This document shows, piece after piece, positions 7,448-15,937 of a DNA stretch of 64,000 nucleotides. A program made the translations under genes and the position numbers. The notes beneath the pieces were generated by a model. It worked only from the letters and a program-made list of their open reading frames with translations, did no database searches and was not told the origin of the DNA. Positions within the stretch are counted from its first letter, which is position 1. Every line of letters starts with the position of its first letter. This DNA comes from Asanoa iriomotensis (GTDB taxonomy: Bacteria; Actinomycetota; Actinomycetes; Mycobacteriales; Micromonosporaceae), in the NCBI RefSeq assembly GCF_016862515.1, contig NZ_BONC01000010.1:88235-152234 (forward strand), given 5' to 3'.

Positions 7448-8833
7448 ATGACCAGCGACATCGGCACAGCCCGTGGCAGCGCGCTCTACATCGGAGCACT
7501 GCTCGGTCCCGGTCTCCTGCTGCTTCCCGGGCTCGCGGCGCACCAGGCCGGCCCGGCCTCCGTCGTCGCCTGGGCCGTGCTGCTCGGCGCCTCGGCGCTG
7601 TTCGCCGTCGTCTTCGCGGCGCTCGGCGTGCGGCATCCGTCGGCCGGCGGCGTCTGGGGCTACGCCACCGCCGGGCTCGGGCCCCGCGCCGGCCGGGCGG
7701 TCGGCTGGTGCTTCCTGGCCGGTGTGATCGCCGGTGCGCCGATCGTCTGCGTGATCGGCGGCAACTACGTCGCCGAGTTGACCGGCGGCGGCGTCCGGGT
7801 CGCCGTCATCACCGCGGCCCTGCTGCTCGTCGGCACACTGACCGTCATCGCGCTGGGCGTGCGCGCCTCGGCGAGCGTCCAGTTCGGACTCGTCGCCCTG
7901 CTCCTGGTGATCGTGGTCGGTGCGGTGGTCGGTGCGGCGCCCGCCGCCGAGGCCGACAACTGGACACCGTTCGCTCCACACGGCTGGTCCGCGATCGGGC
8001 GGGCAGCCGCGACGCTGATGCTCGCGTTCGTCGGCTGGGAGGCGATCGCGCCGCTGACCACCCGGATCGCCAAGCCGCACCGGGTCATCGCGATCGCGTT
8101 CACCGCCACCGCGGTCATCTACCTGGCGCTGGGCATCGTGACCGTCGCGGCGCTCGGCGACCGGGCCGGCACCGAGGTGCCGCTGGCCGCGCTGCTCACC
8201 ATCGGGCTCGGCGGCACGGCCGGCACCGCCGTCGCGGCGGTCGGCGCCGTGGTGCTCACGGTCGGGGCGGTCCTCGCCTACGTCTCGGGCGCGGCGAGCC
8301 TGGCCCGCGCGCTCCGGCCTAAGGGCGGGTCCTGCCGATCAACGCGGCCTGCGACGGGCCCAGCCGCCGCCTGGCGGCGTCTCGGGATCATCCGGATACA
8401 ACACCGGTATCCGGGCAATCCCGAGCCACTGCCAGACAACGCCTGGACTCCGTCTCGGCTCACGTTGATCGGCAGGACCCGCCCTTTGCCGGTCCGGACC
8501 GACACCCTGCCGCCCTGGCTCGCGGGCGCGGTGCTCGTCTCCGGTCTCGTGCTGATCGGGCCCTTGGCCACCGGGCGGATCGACCTGACCACCCTGGTCA
8601 ACGTGCCCACCACGTTCTTCCTCGTGGTCTACCTCGGCTGCACCGCGGCCGGCTGGCGGCTGCTGCGCGGCGGCCCGCGGATCTGCGCGGCGGTCGCCTG
8701 CGGCATGGTCGCGGTCGTGCTGGCCTTCTGCGGGTTCGCGCTGGTCCCGGCCGCCCTCGTCACGCTGGCAGCGGTCATCAGGTGGCCACGCTTGCTGCCG
8801 TTGCGGGCCGAGGCTAGTCTCCGCGAGAGGTAG
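7448..8833 (+). CDS. APC superfamily amino-acid permease interrupted in frame by a repeat element
   Basis: The 461-residue integral membrane protein begins ARGSALYIGALLGPGLLLLPG, typical of YjeH-like APC transporters, with about ten hydrophobic helices. Residues about 292-346 are encoded by an inserted palindromic repeat (8321-8486) and form a hydrophilic, Pro/Arg-rich stretch between two membrane helices. Without them the protein would be about 405 residues, the usual family size. The frame stays open through the insert and resumes with normal helices (LPPWLAGAVLVSGLVLIG). The insert lies in a loop, so function may survive. Probably controlled by the divergent Lrp protein. Confidence 0.85.
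   Translation: MTSDIGTARGSALYIGALLGPGLLLLPGLAAHQAGPASVVAWAVLLGASALFAVVFAALGVRHPSAGGVWGYATAGLGPRAGRAVGWCFLAGVIAGAPIVCVIGGNYVAELTGGGVRVAVITAALLLVGTLTVIALGVRASASVQFGLVALLLVIVVGAVVGAAPAAEADNWTPFAPHGWSAIGRAAATLMLAFVGWEAIAPLTTRIAKPHRVIAIAFTATAVIYLALGIVTVAALGDRAGTEVPLAALLTIGLGGTAGTAVAAVGAVVLTVGAVLAYVSGAASLARALRPKGGSCRSTRPATGPAAAWRRLGIIRIQHRYPGNPEPLPDNAWTPSRLTLIGRTRPLPVRTDTLPPWLAGAVLVSGLVLIGPLATGRIDLTTLVNVPTTFFLVVYLGCTAAGWRLLRGGPRICAAVACGMVAVVLAFCGFALVPAALVTLAAVIRWPRLLPLRAEASLRER
8321..8486. repeat. Palindromic interspersed repeat, copy 1 (inside permease gene)
   Basis: A 166-bp element bounded by perfect 24-bp inverted repeats (left end AAGGGCGGGTCCTGCCGATC). The interior contains a GCCGCC/GGCGGC stem and a long hairpin centred on CCGGATAC-AACACC-GGTATCCGG flanked by CTCGGGAT/ATCCCGAG. 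About 93% identical (151 of 162 bp) to copy 2 at 16881-17046. It encodes no transposase and resembles a MITE or REP-like element. Confidence 0.9.
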
Positions 8834-8834
8834 C

Positions 8835-8849
8835 TCGAAACATTTTCGA
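8835..8849. promoter_or_regulatory. LacI-type operator candidate before the first lacI gene
   Basis: TCGAAA-CAT-TTTCGA is a perfect inverted repeat 15 bp before the GTG start of the LacI gene. Its half-site matches the larger palindrome upstream of the GH3 gene (13361-13377), which suggests autoregulation or shared control. Confidence 0.5.
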
Positions 8850-8864
8850 CGTGGGGAGACGAGG

Positions 8865-9899
8865 GTGCCGGAGGGCCCGCGGGCCACGCTCGCGATGGTG
8901 GCCGAGTCGTGCGGCGTCTCGCTGCCCACGGTCTCCAAGGTGCTCAACGGCCGCGCCGACGTCGCCGCCGCCACCCGGGCGCGGGTCGAGGAGGCGCTGC
9001 GGGCGCACAACTACCGCCCGCCGGGCGCGCGGACGCGGGGCATGCCGGCCGCTGCCCGCACGGTCGAGCTGGTCTTCGACGACATCATCAGCCCGTACGC
9101 GACCGAAGTGCTGCACGGTGTCACCGACGGCGGCGACGAGCTCGGCGTCGACGTGGTGGTCCGCCGCCTGCCCTCGCTCTCCGAGAAGCCGCCGCGCACC
9201 GAGGCTGCCTGGGCACGGCGACTGACCGAGGCCGGGCGCAAGGGCCTGATCGTGGTCACCTCCGAGCTGACCTCGCGCCAGCTCGCCGCGTTCGACCGCG
9301 CGGGCCTCTCGCTGGTCGTCATCGACCCGGTCAACCTGCCCCGCTCCGACGTGGTCAGCGTCGGCGCCACCAACTGGAGCGGCGGGCTGGAGGCCACCGA
9401 CCATCTGATCCGCCTCGGCCACCGGCGGATCGCGTTCGTCGGCGGGCCGGTCGCGTCGTCGCCGAGCCGGGCCCGGCTGCACGGCTACCGCGCGGCCCTG
9501 GAGAACGCCGGCATCCGCTCCGACCCGGCGCTGATCCGCAACGGCTCGTTCGACTTCGTCTCCGGGCTGATGCTCGGCGGCGAGCTGCTGTCGGCGAAGG
9601 AGCCACCGACCGCGGTGTTCGCGGCCAGCGACCCCACCGCGGTGGGCGTGTTCGCCGCTGCCCAGGCACGCGGCCTGCGGGTGCCCGACGACCTGAGCGT
9701 CGTCGGGTTCGACGACACCTACCTGACGGTGATGTCGATGCCGGCACTCACCTCCGTGCGGCAGCCGCTGCGGGAGATGGGCCGGGTCGCCCTGCGTACC
9801 CTGTTGAGCTTGATCGCGGGGGAGAAGCTCGACTCGCACCACGTCGAGCTGGCCACCACGCTCGTGGTCCGCGAGTCGACAGCCAAGCCGCGACGCTAA
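8865..9899 (+). CDS. LacI family transcriptional regulator (first of two)
   Basis: The 344-residue protein has the LacI HTH (ATLAMVAESCGVSLPTVSKVLNGRADVAAATRARVEEAL, residues about 6-50) with the minor-groove hinge, and a periplasmic-binding-protein-like sensor domain ending in the standard FDDTYLTVMSMPALTSVRQPLREMG motif. The GTG start has a GGGGAGACGAGG site. It converges on a second LacI gene (9896-10930), which is similar across its length, so the two are paralogues. Sugar binding and control of the adjacent glycosidase/ABC locus are inferred. Confidence 0.9.
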   Translation: MPEGPRATLAMVAESCGVSLPTVSKVLNGRADVAAATRARVEEALRAHNYRPPGARTRGMPAAARTVELVFDDIISPYATEVLHGVTDGGDELGVDVVVRRLPSLSEKPPRTEAAWARRLTEAGRKGLIVVTSELTSRQLAAFDRAGLSLVVIDPVNLPRSDVVSVGATNWSGGLEATDHLIRLGHRRIAFVGGPVASSPSRARLHGYRAALENAGIRSDPALIRNGSFDFVSGLMLGGELLSAKEPPTAVFAASDPTAVGVFAAAQARGLRVPDDLSVVGFDDTYLTVMSMPALTSVRQPLREMGRVALRTLLSLIAGEKLDSHHVELATTLVVRESTAKPRR

Positions 9900-10930
9900 A
9901 CGGAAGCGGTCGAGCCTCGCACGACCAGCTCCGTCGCCAGCTCGACGTGGTGCGAGTCGAGTCGCTCGCCGGCCGCCAGCCGCAGGGCGGTGCGCAGCGC
10001 CACGCCGCCCATCTCCCGCAAGGGTTGGCGCACCGTGGTCAGCGGCGGTGAGGACAGGCGGGCGACCTCGGTGTCGTCGAAGCCGACCACGCTCAGGTCG
10101 TCGGGCACCCGCAGCCCGCGCGCCCGGGCCGCCTCGATCACGCCGGCCGCCGTCTCGTCGCTGCCGGCGAAGATCGCTGTCGGCGGCGCCGGCAGGTCGA
10201 GCAGGGCAGCGCCGCCCGCGACGCCGTCCCGATAGCGGAAGTCGCCGGTGCGCTGGTATTCGTCGGGCACCGTGACACCGGCCGCCTCCAACGCGGCCCG
10301 GTAGCCGTGCAGCCGGGCCTGGTTGCAGGCCGACCGGGTCGCGCCGCCGACGTAGCCGATCCGCCGGTGGCCCAGCGACAGCAGGTGCTGGGCCGCGGCC
10401 AGCCCGCCGGCGAAGTTGGTCGAGCCGACGCTGGTGACCCGGTCGCGCTGGAGGTTGAGCGGGTCGATCACGACGAGCGGCAGGTGGGCGCGGGTGAGCG
10501 CGGCGATGTCCGCGGAGGTCAGCTCGTCGACCACCGCGATCACCGCCCGGCGGCCCGCGGTGGCCAGGTCGCGGGCCCAGCCGCGCGGTCGCGAAGGGTC
10601 GGTGCCGGCCGCGGCGCGCGGGCGGACGCTGACCACGACCGCGACACCCGCGTCGCCGCCGGCCTCCAGCACACCCTGGATGATCTCCGTCGAGTAGGCA
10701 TTCAGCTCGCCGTTGAACATCAGCTCGATCCGGGCCGTGGCCGGGCTGCCCTTGGCCGCCGGTGACCGGCGACCGATGTAGGCGTGCTGCTCCAGCAGCG
10801 ACTCCACCAGCGCGCGGGTCTCCGGGCCCACGTCGGAGCGACCGTTGACCACCTTGGACACGGTGGTCACGGACACGCCGGCCGACGCGGCGACGGTGGC
10901 CAGCGTCGCGCGCCGAACCTTGGGCGGCAC
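9896..10930 (-). CDS. LacI family transcriptional regulator (second), downstream of the GH3 gene
   Basis: The protein (344 residues from the GTG at 10930) has a LacI HTH (RATLATVAASAGVSVTTVSKVVNGRSDVGPETRALVESLL) and sugar-sensing domain with FDDTEVARLSSPPLTTVRQPLREMG. The GTG at 10930 is preferred over the GTG/ATG at 10951/10948 because an AGAGGAAGG site sits 6 nt before it. It lies 17 bp after the GH3 stop on the same strand, so both are probably on one transcript. Its 3' end overlaps that of the first LacI gene by 4 bp. Confidence 0.88.
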   Translation of the reverse strand: MPPKVRRATLATVAASAGVSVTTVSKVVNGRSDVGPETRALVESLLEQHAYIGRRSPAAKGSPATARIELMFNGELNAYSTEIIQGVLEAGGDAGVAVVVSVRPRAAAGTDPSRPRGWARDLATAGRRAVIAVVDELTSADIAALTRAHLPLVVIDPLNLQRDRVTSVGSTNFAGGLAAAQHLLSLGHRRIGYVGGATRSACNQARLHGYRAALEAAGVTVPDEYQRTGDFRYRDGVAGGAALLDLPAPPTAIFAGSDETAAGVIEAARARGLRVPDDLSVVGFDDTEVARLSSPPLTTVRQPLREMGGVALRTALRLAAGERLDSHHVELATELVVRGSTASV

Positions 10931-10947
10931 GGACGACCTTCCTCTCA

Positions 10948-13323
10948 TCACGGACCAGTTGGTGCGACTGCCACCGGTGTGTCCAGGCGCCGGTCGTGCC
11001 CGACGACGCGGGTCGGCCCGGCGAGCCGTACCGTACCGCGCAGCGGCAGGTCCTCGGCGGACGTGCCGACCAGCACGTCGACGTCGCCGGCCTCGACGAT
11101 CCGGCGCAGGTCGCGGCCCGTGAACGCGGTGCGGTCGGCGTGCACGGCGAACGTCACGTCGGCGGCCGCGCCGGGCGCCAGCTCGACCCGGGCGAACCCG
11201 GCGAGCTGCTTGACCGGGCGGACCACCTGGGCGACCACGTCGTGCAGGTAGAGCTGAACGACCTCGGCGCCGGACCGGTCACCGGTGTTGCGGACCCGGG
11301 CGCTGACGGTGAACTCGCCGTCGGTCGCCACCTCGGCAGCCGAGACCCGCAGATCGGAGACCACGAAGCTGGTGTAGGACCGCCCGTGCCCGAACGGGAA
11401 CAGCGGCGTCGGGTCGAGGCTGCTGATGTCGGTGCTGTCCGCACCGAGCGGCGGTTGCAGGTAGGTGCCCGGCTGGCCACCGGGGTCGCGCGGGATCTGC
11501 ACCGGCAGCTTGCCGCTGGGCTGCACCCGGCCGGAGAGCACGCCGGCGATCGCGGCGCCGCCCTCCTCGCCCGGCATGAACGCCTGGACCAGCGCGGCGG
11601 CCCGGCCGTGCACCTCGCCGAGCGCGTAGGGGCGGCCGGAGACCACCACCACGACCACCGGCGTGCGGGTGGCCAGCAGCTCCGCGAGCAGGTCGGCCTG
11701 CACGCCCGGCAGCCGCAGGTCGGGCGCGTCGCAGCCCTCGCCGGAGGTGCCGTGCGCGAACAGCCCGGCCAGGTCGCCCACGAACGCCACGCAGACGTCC
11801 GCCGCGCGGGCCGCCGCGACCGCGGCCGCGAAACCCGACCGGTCGTCGCCCTGGATCTCGCAACCCGGCTCGTACGCGATGTCCGCACCCGGCAGCTCGG
11901 CGCGCAGCGCGTCGACCGCGGTCGGCACGTCGACACCGAGGCCGAGCCCCGGGTGCCGGGGCAGCACGTGGTTGGGGAACGCGTAGCAGCCCATGAACGT
12001 GCGGGGCTCGGCGGCGCACGGCCCGACCACCGCGACCCGCCCGGTGCCGGCCAGCGGCAACGCGCTGCCCGGGTCGAGCAGCACGATCGAGCGCTCGGCG
12101 ATCTCCCGGGCCAGCGCCCGGTTGGCGGCCGAGTCGAGCGCGACGGTGTCGGCGCCGGCGACCGAGCCTTCCGGTGTCCACGAAGGATCGAGCAGGCCCA
12201 GCGAGACCTTCTGGGTGAGCAGCCGGCGGGCGGCCCGGTCGACGAGCTCCTCGGGGACCTTGCCCGCGCGTACCAACGCTTCCAGCGCGGCGCCGTAGCC
12301 GATCGTGTCGGGCAGCTCCACGTCGATGCCGGCGGCCAGGGCCAGCGCGCCGGCCTCGGCGTCGTCGGCGGCGATGTGGTGCATGGAGGCCAGGAACGGC
12401 ACCGCCCAGTAGTCGGAGACCACCGTGCCGGTGAAGCCCCAGTCGTCGCGCAGCACGTCGGTGAGCAGCCACCGGTCGGCGCCGGCGGGCACGCCGTCGA
12501 CGTCGGCGTAGGAGTTCATCACCGAGCCGGCGCCCGCGACCGCCACCGCGGTCTCGAACGGCGGCAGGATCACGTCGATCAGCTCGCGCCGGCCCATCGA
12601 GACCGGGCCGTGGTTGCGCGCGCCGCGGGACGCGGAGTAGCCGGCGAAGTGCTTGAGAGTGGCGATCACGCCCGCGCTCTGCAGCCCGCGCACGTAGGCG
12701 GCACCCAGCATCGAGACCAGGTAAGGGTCTTCGCCCATCGTCTCCTCGACCCGGCCCCAGCGGTAGTCGCGCACGACGTCGAGCACCGGGGACAGGCCCT
12801 GGTGCACGCCGACCGCGGCCATGTCGCGGCCGATCGCGGCGGCCATCCGCTCGACCAGGTCGGGGGAGAACGTGGCGGCCCAGGCGATCGCGGCGGGGTA
12901 GACGGTCGCGCCGTAGCTGGTGAAGCCGGTGAGGCACTCCTCGTGCACCAGGGCCGGGATGCGCAGCCGATGGGCGTCGAGCACGACGTGGTGCTGCCGC
13001 ACCAGCTCAGCCGCGCCCTCGACGGCGGTGACCGGTGCGCTGCCGTACACCCGGGTGAGGTGACCGAGGCCGTGCCGGCTGACCTCCTCGAGCGGCCGGT
13101 CGCCCGCGGAGAAGACGTCCTGCATCGGCGCGACGTTGTGGTCCTCGACGAAGATCGGCTCGGCGTCGGGCTCGTGCAGGTCCTTGCGCAGCCACCGGCT
13201 GCCGAGCTGGGCGATCTTCTCTTCGAGGGTCATCGCGCGAAGCATCAGCTCGACCCGGTCGGCGACGGGGCGGCTGGTGTCGTTCCACGGCTGGGTCGCG
13301 ACCTGCGCGGGTTGGGTGGTCAC
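10948..13323 (-). CDS. Glycoside hydrolase family 3 beta-glucosidase/beta-xylosidase
   Basis: The 791-residue protein has the GH3 N-terminal TIM barrel (MTLEEKIAQLGS through the nucleophile region TGTVVSDYWAVP, nucleophile D304), a GH3 C-terminal alpha/beta-sandwich (KLPVQIPRDPGGQPG) and a C-terminal fibronectin III-like domain (TSFVVSDLRVSA...VQLYLHD). No signal peptide is seen, so it acts inside the cell on imported oligosaccharides. It diverges from a sugar ABC importer and is followed by a LacI gene. The arrangement recalls actinobacterial bxl/ceb loci, so xylobiose- or cellobiose-like beta-linked sugars are likely substrates; this is inference. Confidence 0.9.
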   Translation of the reverse strand: MTTQPAQVATQPWNDTSRPVADRVELMLRAMTLEEKIAQLGSRWLRKDLHEPDAEPIFVEDHNVAPMQDVFSAGDRPLEEVSRHGLGHLTRVYGSAPVTAVEGAAELVRQHHVVLDAHRLRIPALVHEECLTGFTSYGATVYPAAIAWAATFSPDLVERMAAAIGRDMAAVGVHQGLSPVLDVVRDYRWGRVEETMGEDPYLVSMLGAAYVRGLQSAGVIATLKHFAGYSASRGARNHGPVSMGRRELIDVILPPFETAVAVAGAGSVMNSYADVDGVPAGADRWLLTDVLRDDWGFTGTVVSDYWAVPFLASMHHIAADDAEAGALALAAGIDVELPDTIGYGAALEALVRAGKVPEELVDRAARRLLTQKVSLGLLDPSWTPEGSVAGADTVALDSAANRALAREIAERSIVLLDPGSALPLAGTGRVAVVGPCAAEPRTFMGCYAFPNHVLPRHPGLGLGVDVPTAVDALRAELPGADIAYEPGCEIQGDDRSGFAAAVAAARAADVCVAFVGDLAGLFAHGTSGEGCDAPDLRLPGVQADLLAELLATRTPVVVVVVSGRPYALGEVHGRAAALVQAFMPGEEGGAAIAGVLSGRVQPSGKLPVQIPRDPGGQPGTYLQPPLGADSTDISSLDPTPLFPFGHGRSYTSFVVSDLRVSAAEVATDGEFTVSARVRNTGDRSGAEVVQLYLHDVVAQVVRPVKQLAGFARVELAPGAAADVTFAVHADRTAFTGRDLRRIVEAGDVDVLVGTSAEDLPLRGTVRLAGPTRVVGHDRRLDTPVAVAPTGP

Positions 13324-13360
13324 GGGGTGGTGCCTCCTTCGCGCAAGATAGCGGAACGGT

Positions 13361-13377
13361 CTTCGAAACTTTCGAAG
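13361..13377. promoter_or_regulatory. LacI-type operator upstream of the GH3 gene
   Basis: CTTCGAAA-C-TTTCGAAG is a 17-bp perfect palindrome centred about 46 bp upstream of the GH3 start. The CGAA-N-TTCG-like core resembles sites reported for BxlR-type regulators of xylosidase operons (recalled, not checked). Confidence 0.6.
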
Positions 13378-13487
13378 CTGGCGGTGCTCTTGCGGACCGT
13401 CCGGCTACCGGCGGTCAGCGTCGGGACCATGGCGACGTGCCTTGCGCTGGGCTTACTTTCGCCGATCAGAACGGCGGCTTCAAGCCC

Positions 13488-13516
13488 TTGACACGTTGAT
13501 GGCGGAATCCTACGTT
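13488..13516 (+). promoter_or_regulatory. Vegetative-type promoter for the sugar ABC operon
   Basis: TTGACA (13488-13493), a 17-bp spacer and TACGTT (13511-13516) fit a housekeeping sigma promoter reading toward the binding-protein gene at 13676, leaving a leader of about 150 nt. A 13-nt direct repeat (CTACGTTGACTTG at 13510 and CTACGTTAATTTG at 13529, 19 nt apart) overlaps the -10 and start region and could be an activator or repressor site. The 13324-13675 intergenic region holds only this and the operators. Confidence 0.5.
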
Positions 13517-13592
13517 GACTTGAAAATTCTACGTTAATTTGCGAGATCACCGGCCGAAAATTCCCTGACCGGGCACCCATGTGCATGGCTGT

Positions 13593-13604
13593 GGGAGCGC
13601 TCCC
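13593..13604. promoter_or_regulatory. CebR-like operator in the ABC operon leader
   Basis: GGGAGCGCTCCC is a perfect 12-bp palindrome, preceded by T, and matches the TGGGAGCGCTCCCA consensus of CebR/LacI-family repressors in actinobacteria. It lies about 70 bp downstream of the predicted transcription start, a roadblock-type position. Confidence 0.65.
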
Positions 13605-13675
13605 TCACGGCCGGTGACGTCGCGCCCTCGATCGATCAGCCGCGCCTGACGCGGCACACGAGTACGGAGGTCAGC

Positions 13676-15013
13676 GTGGAGCGCAACATCCTGTCCCGGC
13701 GGAACTTCCTGGGTCTCTCCATGGGCGTGGGCGCCGGTGTCGCGCTCGCCGCCTGCGGCAGCTCCGGTCCCGGCACCGGGTCCGGTGGCGGCAGCGGTGC
13801 CGGTGCGGCCAGCTACTGGTTCCTCACCGGCGCACCTGGTGAGGGCATCCGCACCAACACCGTCAACCGGTTCAACCAGGCCAACCCCAACAGCAAGATC
13901 ACTGCGACGACGTTCCAGAACGACGCGTACAAGACGAAGATCAAGACTGCCATCGGCGCCGGCCAGGCGCCGACCATCATCTGGGGCTGGGGCGGCGGCA
14001 CGCTGCGCAGCTACGTCCAGGCCGGCCAGGTCGAGGACCTGACCTCGTGGTTCGGCGAGAACGCGGCCGTCAAGGACCGGCTGTTCCCGTCGTCGTTCGG
14101 TGCGGCCACCATCGACGGCAAGATCTACGCGATGCCCGCCGAGACAGTGCAGCCGATCGTCCTGTTCTACAACAAGCGGGCCTTCGAGAAGATCGGCGCG
14201 CAGCCCCCGACGACCTGGGGCGACGTCATGGACCTCGTGCCCAAGTTCAACGCGGCGAAGATCGCGCCGTTCTCCCTCGGCGGCCAGTCGCGCTGGACCA
14301 ACATGATGTGGCTCGAGTTCCTCTTCGACCGCATCGGCGGCAGCGAGGTCTTCCAGGCGGTCTTCGACGGCCAGAAGGACGCCTGGTCGCACCCGGCCGC
14401 GTTGCAGGCGCTGACCATGACCCAGGACCTCATCAAGGCCGACGGGTTCATCAAGGGCTTCTCCTCGATCACCGCCGACTCCAACGCCGACCAGGCATTG
14501 CTCTACACGGGCAAGGCGGCGATGATGCTGCACGGTACGTGGACCTACGGCGGTATGGCCGCCGACGGAGGTGACTTCGTGTCCAGTGGCAGCCTCGGCT
14601 ACATGAACTTCCCGCCGGTCGACGGCGGCAAGGGCGACGTCTCCGACACGGTCGGCAACCCCGGGCAGTACTACTCGATCTCCTCGAAGGCCACGGCCGA
14701 GCAGAAGGAGACCGCGAAGAAGTTCTTCAAGGACGCGGTGCTCGCCGACGCCGAGGTCAAGGAGTGGGTGGACGCCGGTGCGGTGCCGATCGTCAAGGGC
14801 ACCGAGAGCGCGTTCAGCGCCTCCAAGGACGCCGACTTCCTGAAGTTCGTCTACAACACGTCGGCCAACGCCAAGACCTTCGCGCAGTCGTGGGACCAGG
14901 CGCTGAGCCCGACCGCGGCGGAGAAGCTGCTCGACAACATCGCGCAGCTCTTCCAGCTCAAGATCTCGCCACAGCAGTGGGTGACCAACATGAACGGGAC
15001 GATCGGGCAATGA
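13676..15013 (+). CDS. Sugar ABC transporter substrate-binding lipoprotein
   Basis: The 445-residue protein has a Tat-type lipoprotein signal (LSRRNFLGLSMG ... LAACGSS, lipid-modified C27) and the extracellular solute-binding family 1 pattern (TVNRFNQANPNSKITATTFQNDAYKTKIKTAIGAGQAPTII split by the usual motifs, then MPAETVQPIVLFYNK). The GTG start has a CGGAGG site. It is the first gene of a binding protein-permease-permease operon, its stop overlapping the next start (ATGA). Substrate probably a beta-linked oligosaccharide, from the adjacent GH3 enzyme. Confidence 0.9.
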   Translation: MERNILSRRNFLGLSMGVGAGVALAACGSSGPGTGSGGGSGAGAASYWFLTGAPGEGIRTNTVNRFNQANPNSKITATTFQNDAYKTKIKTAIGAGQAPTIIWGWGGGTLRSYVQAGQVEDLTSWFGENAAVKDRLFPSSFGAATIDGKIYAMPAETVQPIVLFYNKRAFEKIGAQPPTTWGDVMDLVPKFNAAKIAPFSLGGQSRWTNMMWLEFLFDRIGGSEVFQAVFDGQKDAWSHPAALQALTMTQDLIKADGFIKGFSSITADSNADQALLYTGKAAMMLHGTWTYGGMAADGGDFVSSGSLGYMNFPPVDGGKGDVSDTVGNPGQYYSISSKATAEQKETAKKFFKDAVLADAEVKEWVDAGAVPIVKGTESAFSASKDADFLKFVYNTSANAKTFAQSWDQALSPTAAEKLLDNIAQLFQLKISPQQWVTNMNGTIGQ

Positions 15014-15936
15014 CCACCCTCGCTCCGCCCGTCCAGCGGAGGAGCAGCGAACAGACCTCCGCGGGCGGGCGGAGCGGGCCCGTCGCGTGGCTGGCCCTCC
15101 CGGCGTTCCTGATGTTCGCCGCGTTCGGGATCATCCCGCTGATCGGCGTGCTGGTGCTCAGCTTCACGCAGTGGGACGGCATCGGCGACATCCACCCGGC
15201 GGGCTTCGACAGCTGGACCACGGTCCTCAAGGATCCCGGTCTGGTGCACGCGCTCTGGGTCACCTTCCTGATCATGGCGCTGTCCTGGGCCTTCCAGACC
15301 CCGCTCAGCCTGCTGATCGGCGTCTACCTGGCGACGCAGAACCGCTACCGCGAGATCCTCGCGGTCATCTACTTCGTGCCGCTGCTGCTCAGCTCCGCGG
15401 CCCTGGCGATCACCTACAAGGCGCTGCTCGACCCCAACTTCGGGCTGGGCGCCGGGCTCGGCATCCCGTTGCTGCAACAGGACTGGCTCGGCCGCGACAA
15501 CCTCGCCCTCGGCGTGCTGGTGTTCGTGGTCTCGTGGCAGTTCATCCCGTTCCACTCCCTGATCTACCAGAGCGGCGTGCGGCAGATCCCGACCGCGATG
15601 TACGAGGCGTCCGAGATCGACGGTGCCGGCCGGGTGCGGCAGTTCTTCAGCATCACGCTGCCCCAGCTCAAGTACACGATCATCACGTCGTCGACGCTGA
15701 TGGTGGTCGGCTCGCTGACGTTCTTCGACCTGATCTTCGTGCTCACCGCCGGCGGGCCCGGTGACGCCACCCGCGCGCTCGCTCTCGACATGTACAAGCG
15801 CGGTTTCCAGGCCAACCTGATGGGCCCGGCGAGCGTGATCGCGGTGATCCTCGTGCTGGTCGGCCTCGGGCTCGCGCTGCTGCTGCGCCGCCTGGGCGGG
15901 CGGGACGCGACCGAGAGCCAGATGGAAGGCGTGTGA
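15010..15936 (+). CDS. Sugar ABC transporter permease (MalF type)
   Basis: The 308-residue protein has six predicted membrane helices and the EAA loop facing the ATPase (YEASEIDGAGRVRQFFSITLPQLK). The ATG at 15010 overlaps the upstream stop, which marks the true start; the frame is open further upstream only as a shadow. It pairs with the next permease. No ATPase gene is in the operon; in actinobacteria such CUT1 importers commonly share the MsiK ATPase encoded elsewhere. Confidence 0.92.
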   Translation: MTTLAPPVQRRSSEQTSAGGRSGPVAWLALPAFLMFAAFGIIPLIGVLVLSFTQWDGIGDIHPAGFDSWTTVLKDPGLVHALWVTFLIMALSWAFQTPLSLLIGVYLATQNRYREILAVIYFVPLLLSSAALAITYKALLDPNFGLGAGLGIPLLQQDWLGRDNLALGVLVFVVSWQFIPFHSLIYQSGVRQIPTAMYEASEIDGAGRVRQFFSITLPQLKYTIITSSTLMVVGSLTFFDLIFVLTAGGPGDATRALALDMYKRGFQANLMGPASVIAVILVLVGLGLALLLRRLGGRDATESQMEGV

Positions 15937-15937
15937 C

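Noticed and set aside
8278..8613. Minus-strand small open frame over repeat copy 1 that resembles one at 16880-17221
   Set aside because: The similarity is explained by the palindromic repeat itself; both frames run into unrelated flanking sequence and have no gene-like start.
10996..13491. Plus-strand 831-residue open frame opposite the GH3 gene
   Set aside because: Shadow of the GH3 gene on the other strand; no domain and biased composition.
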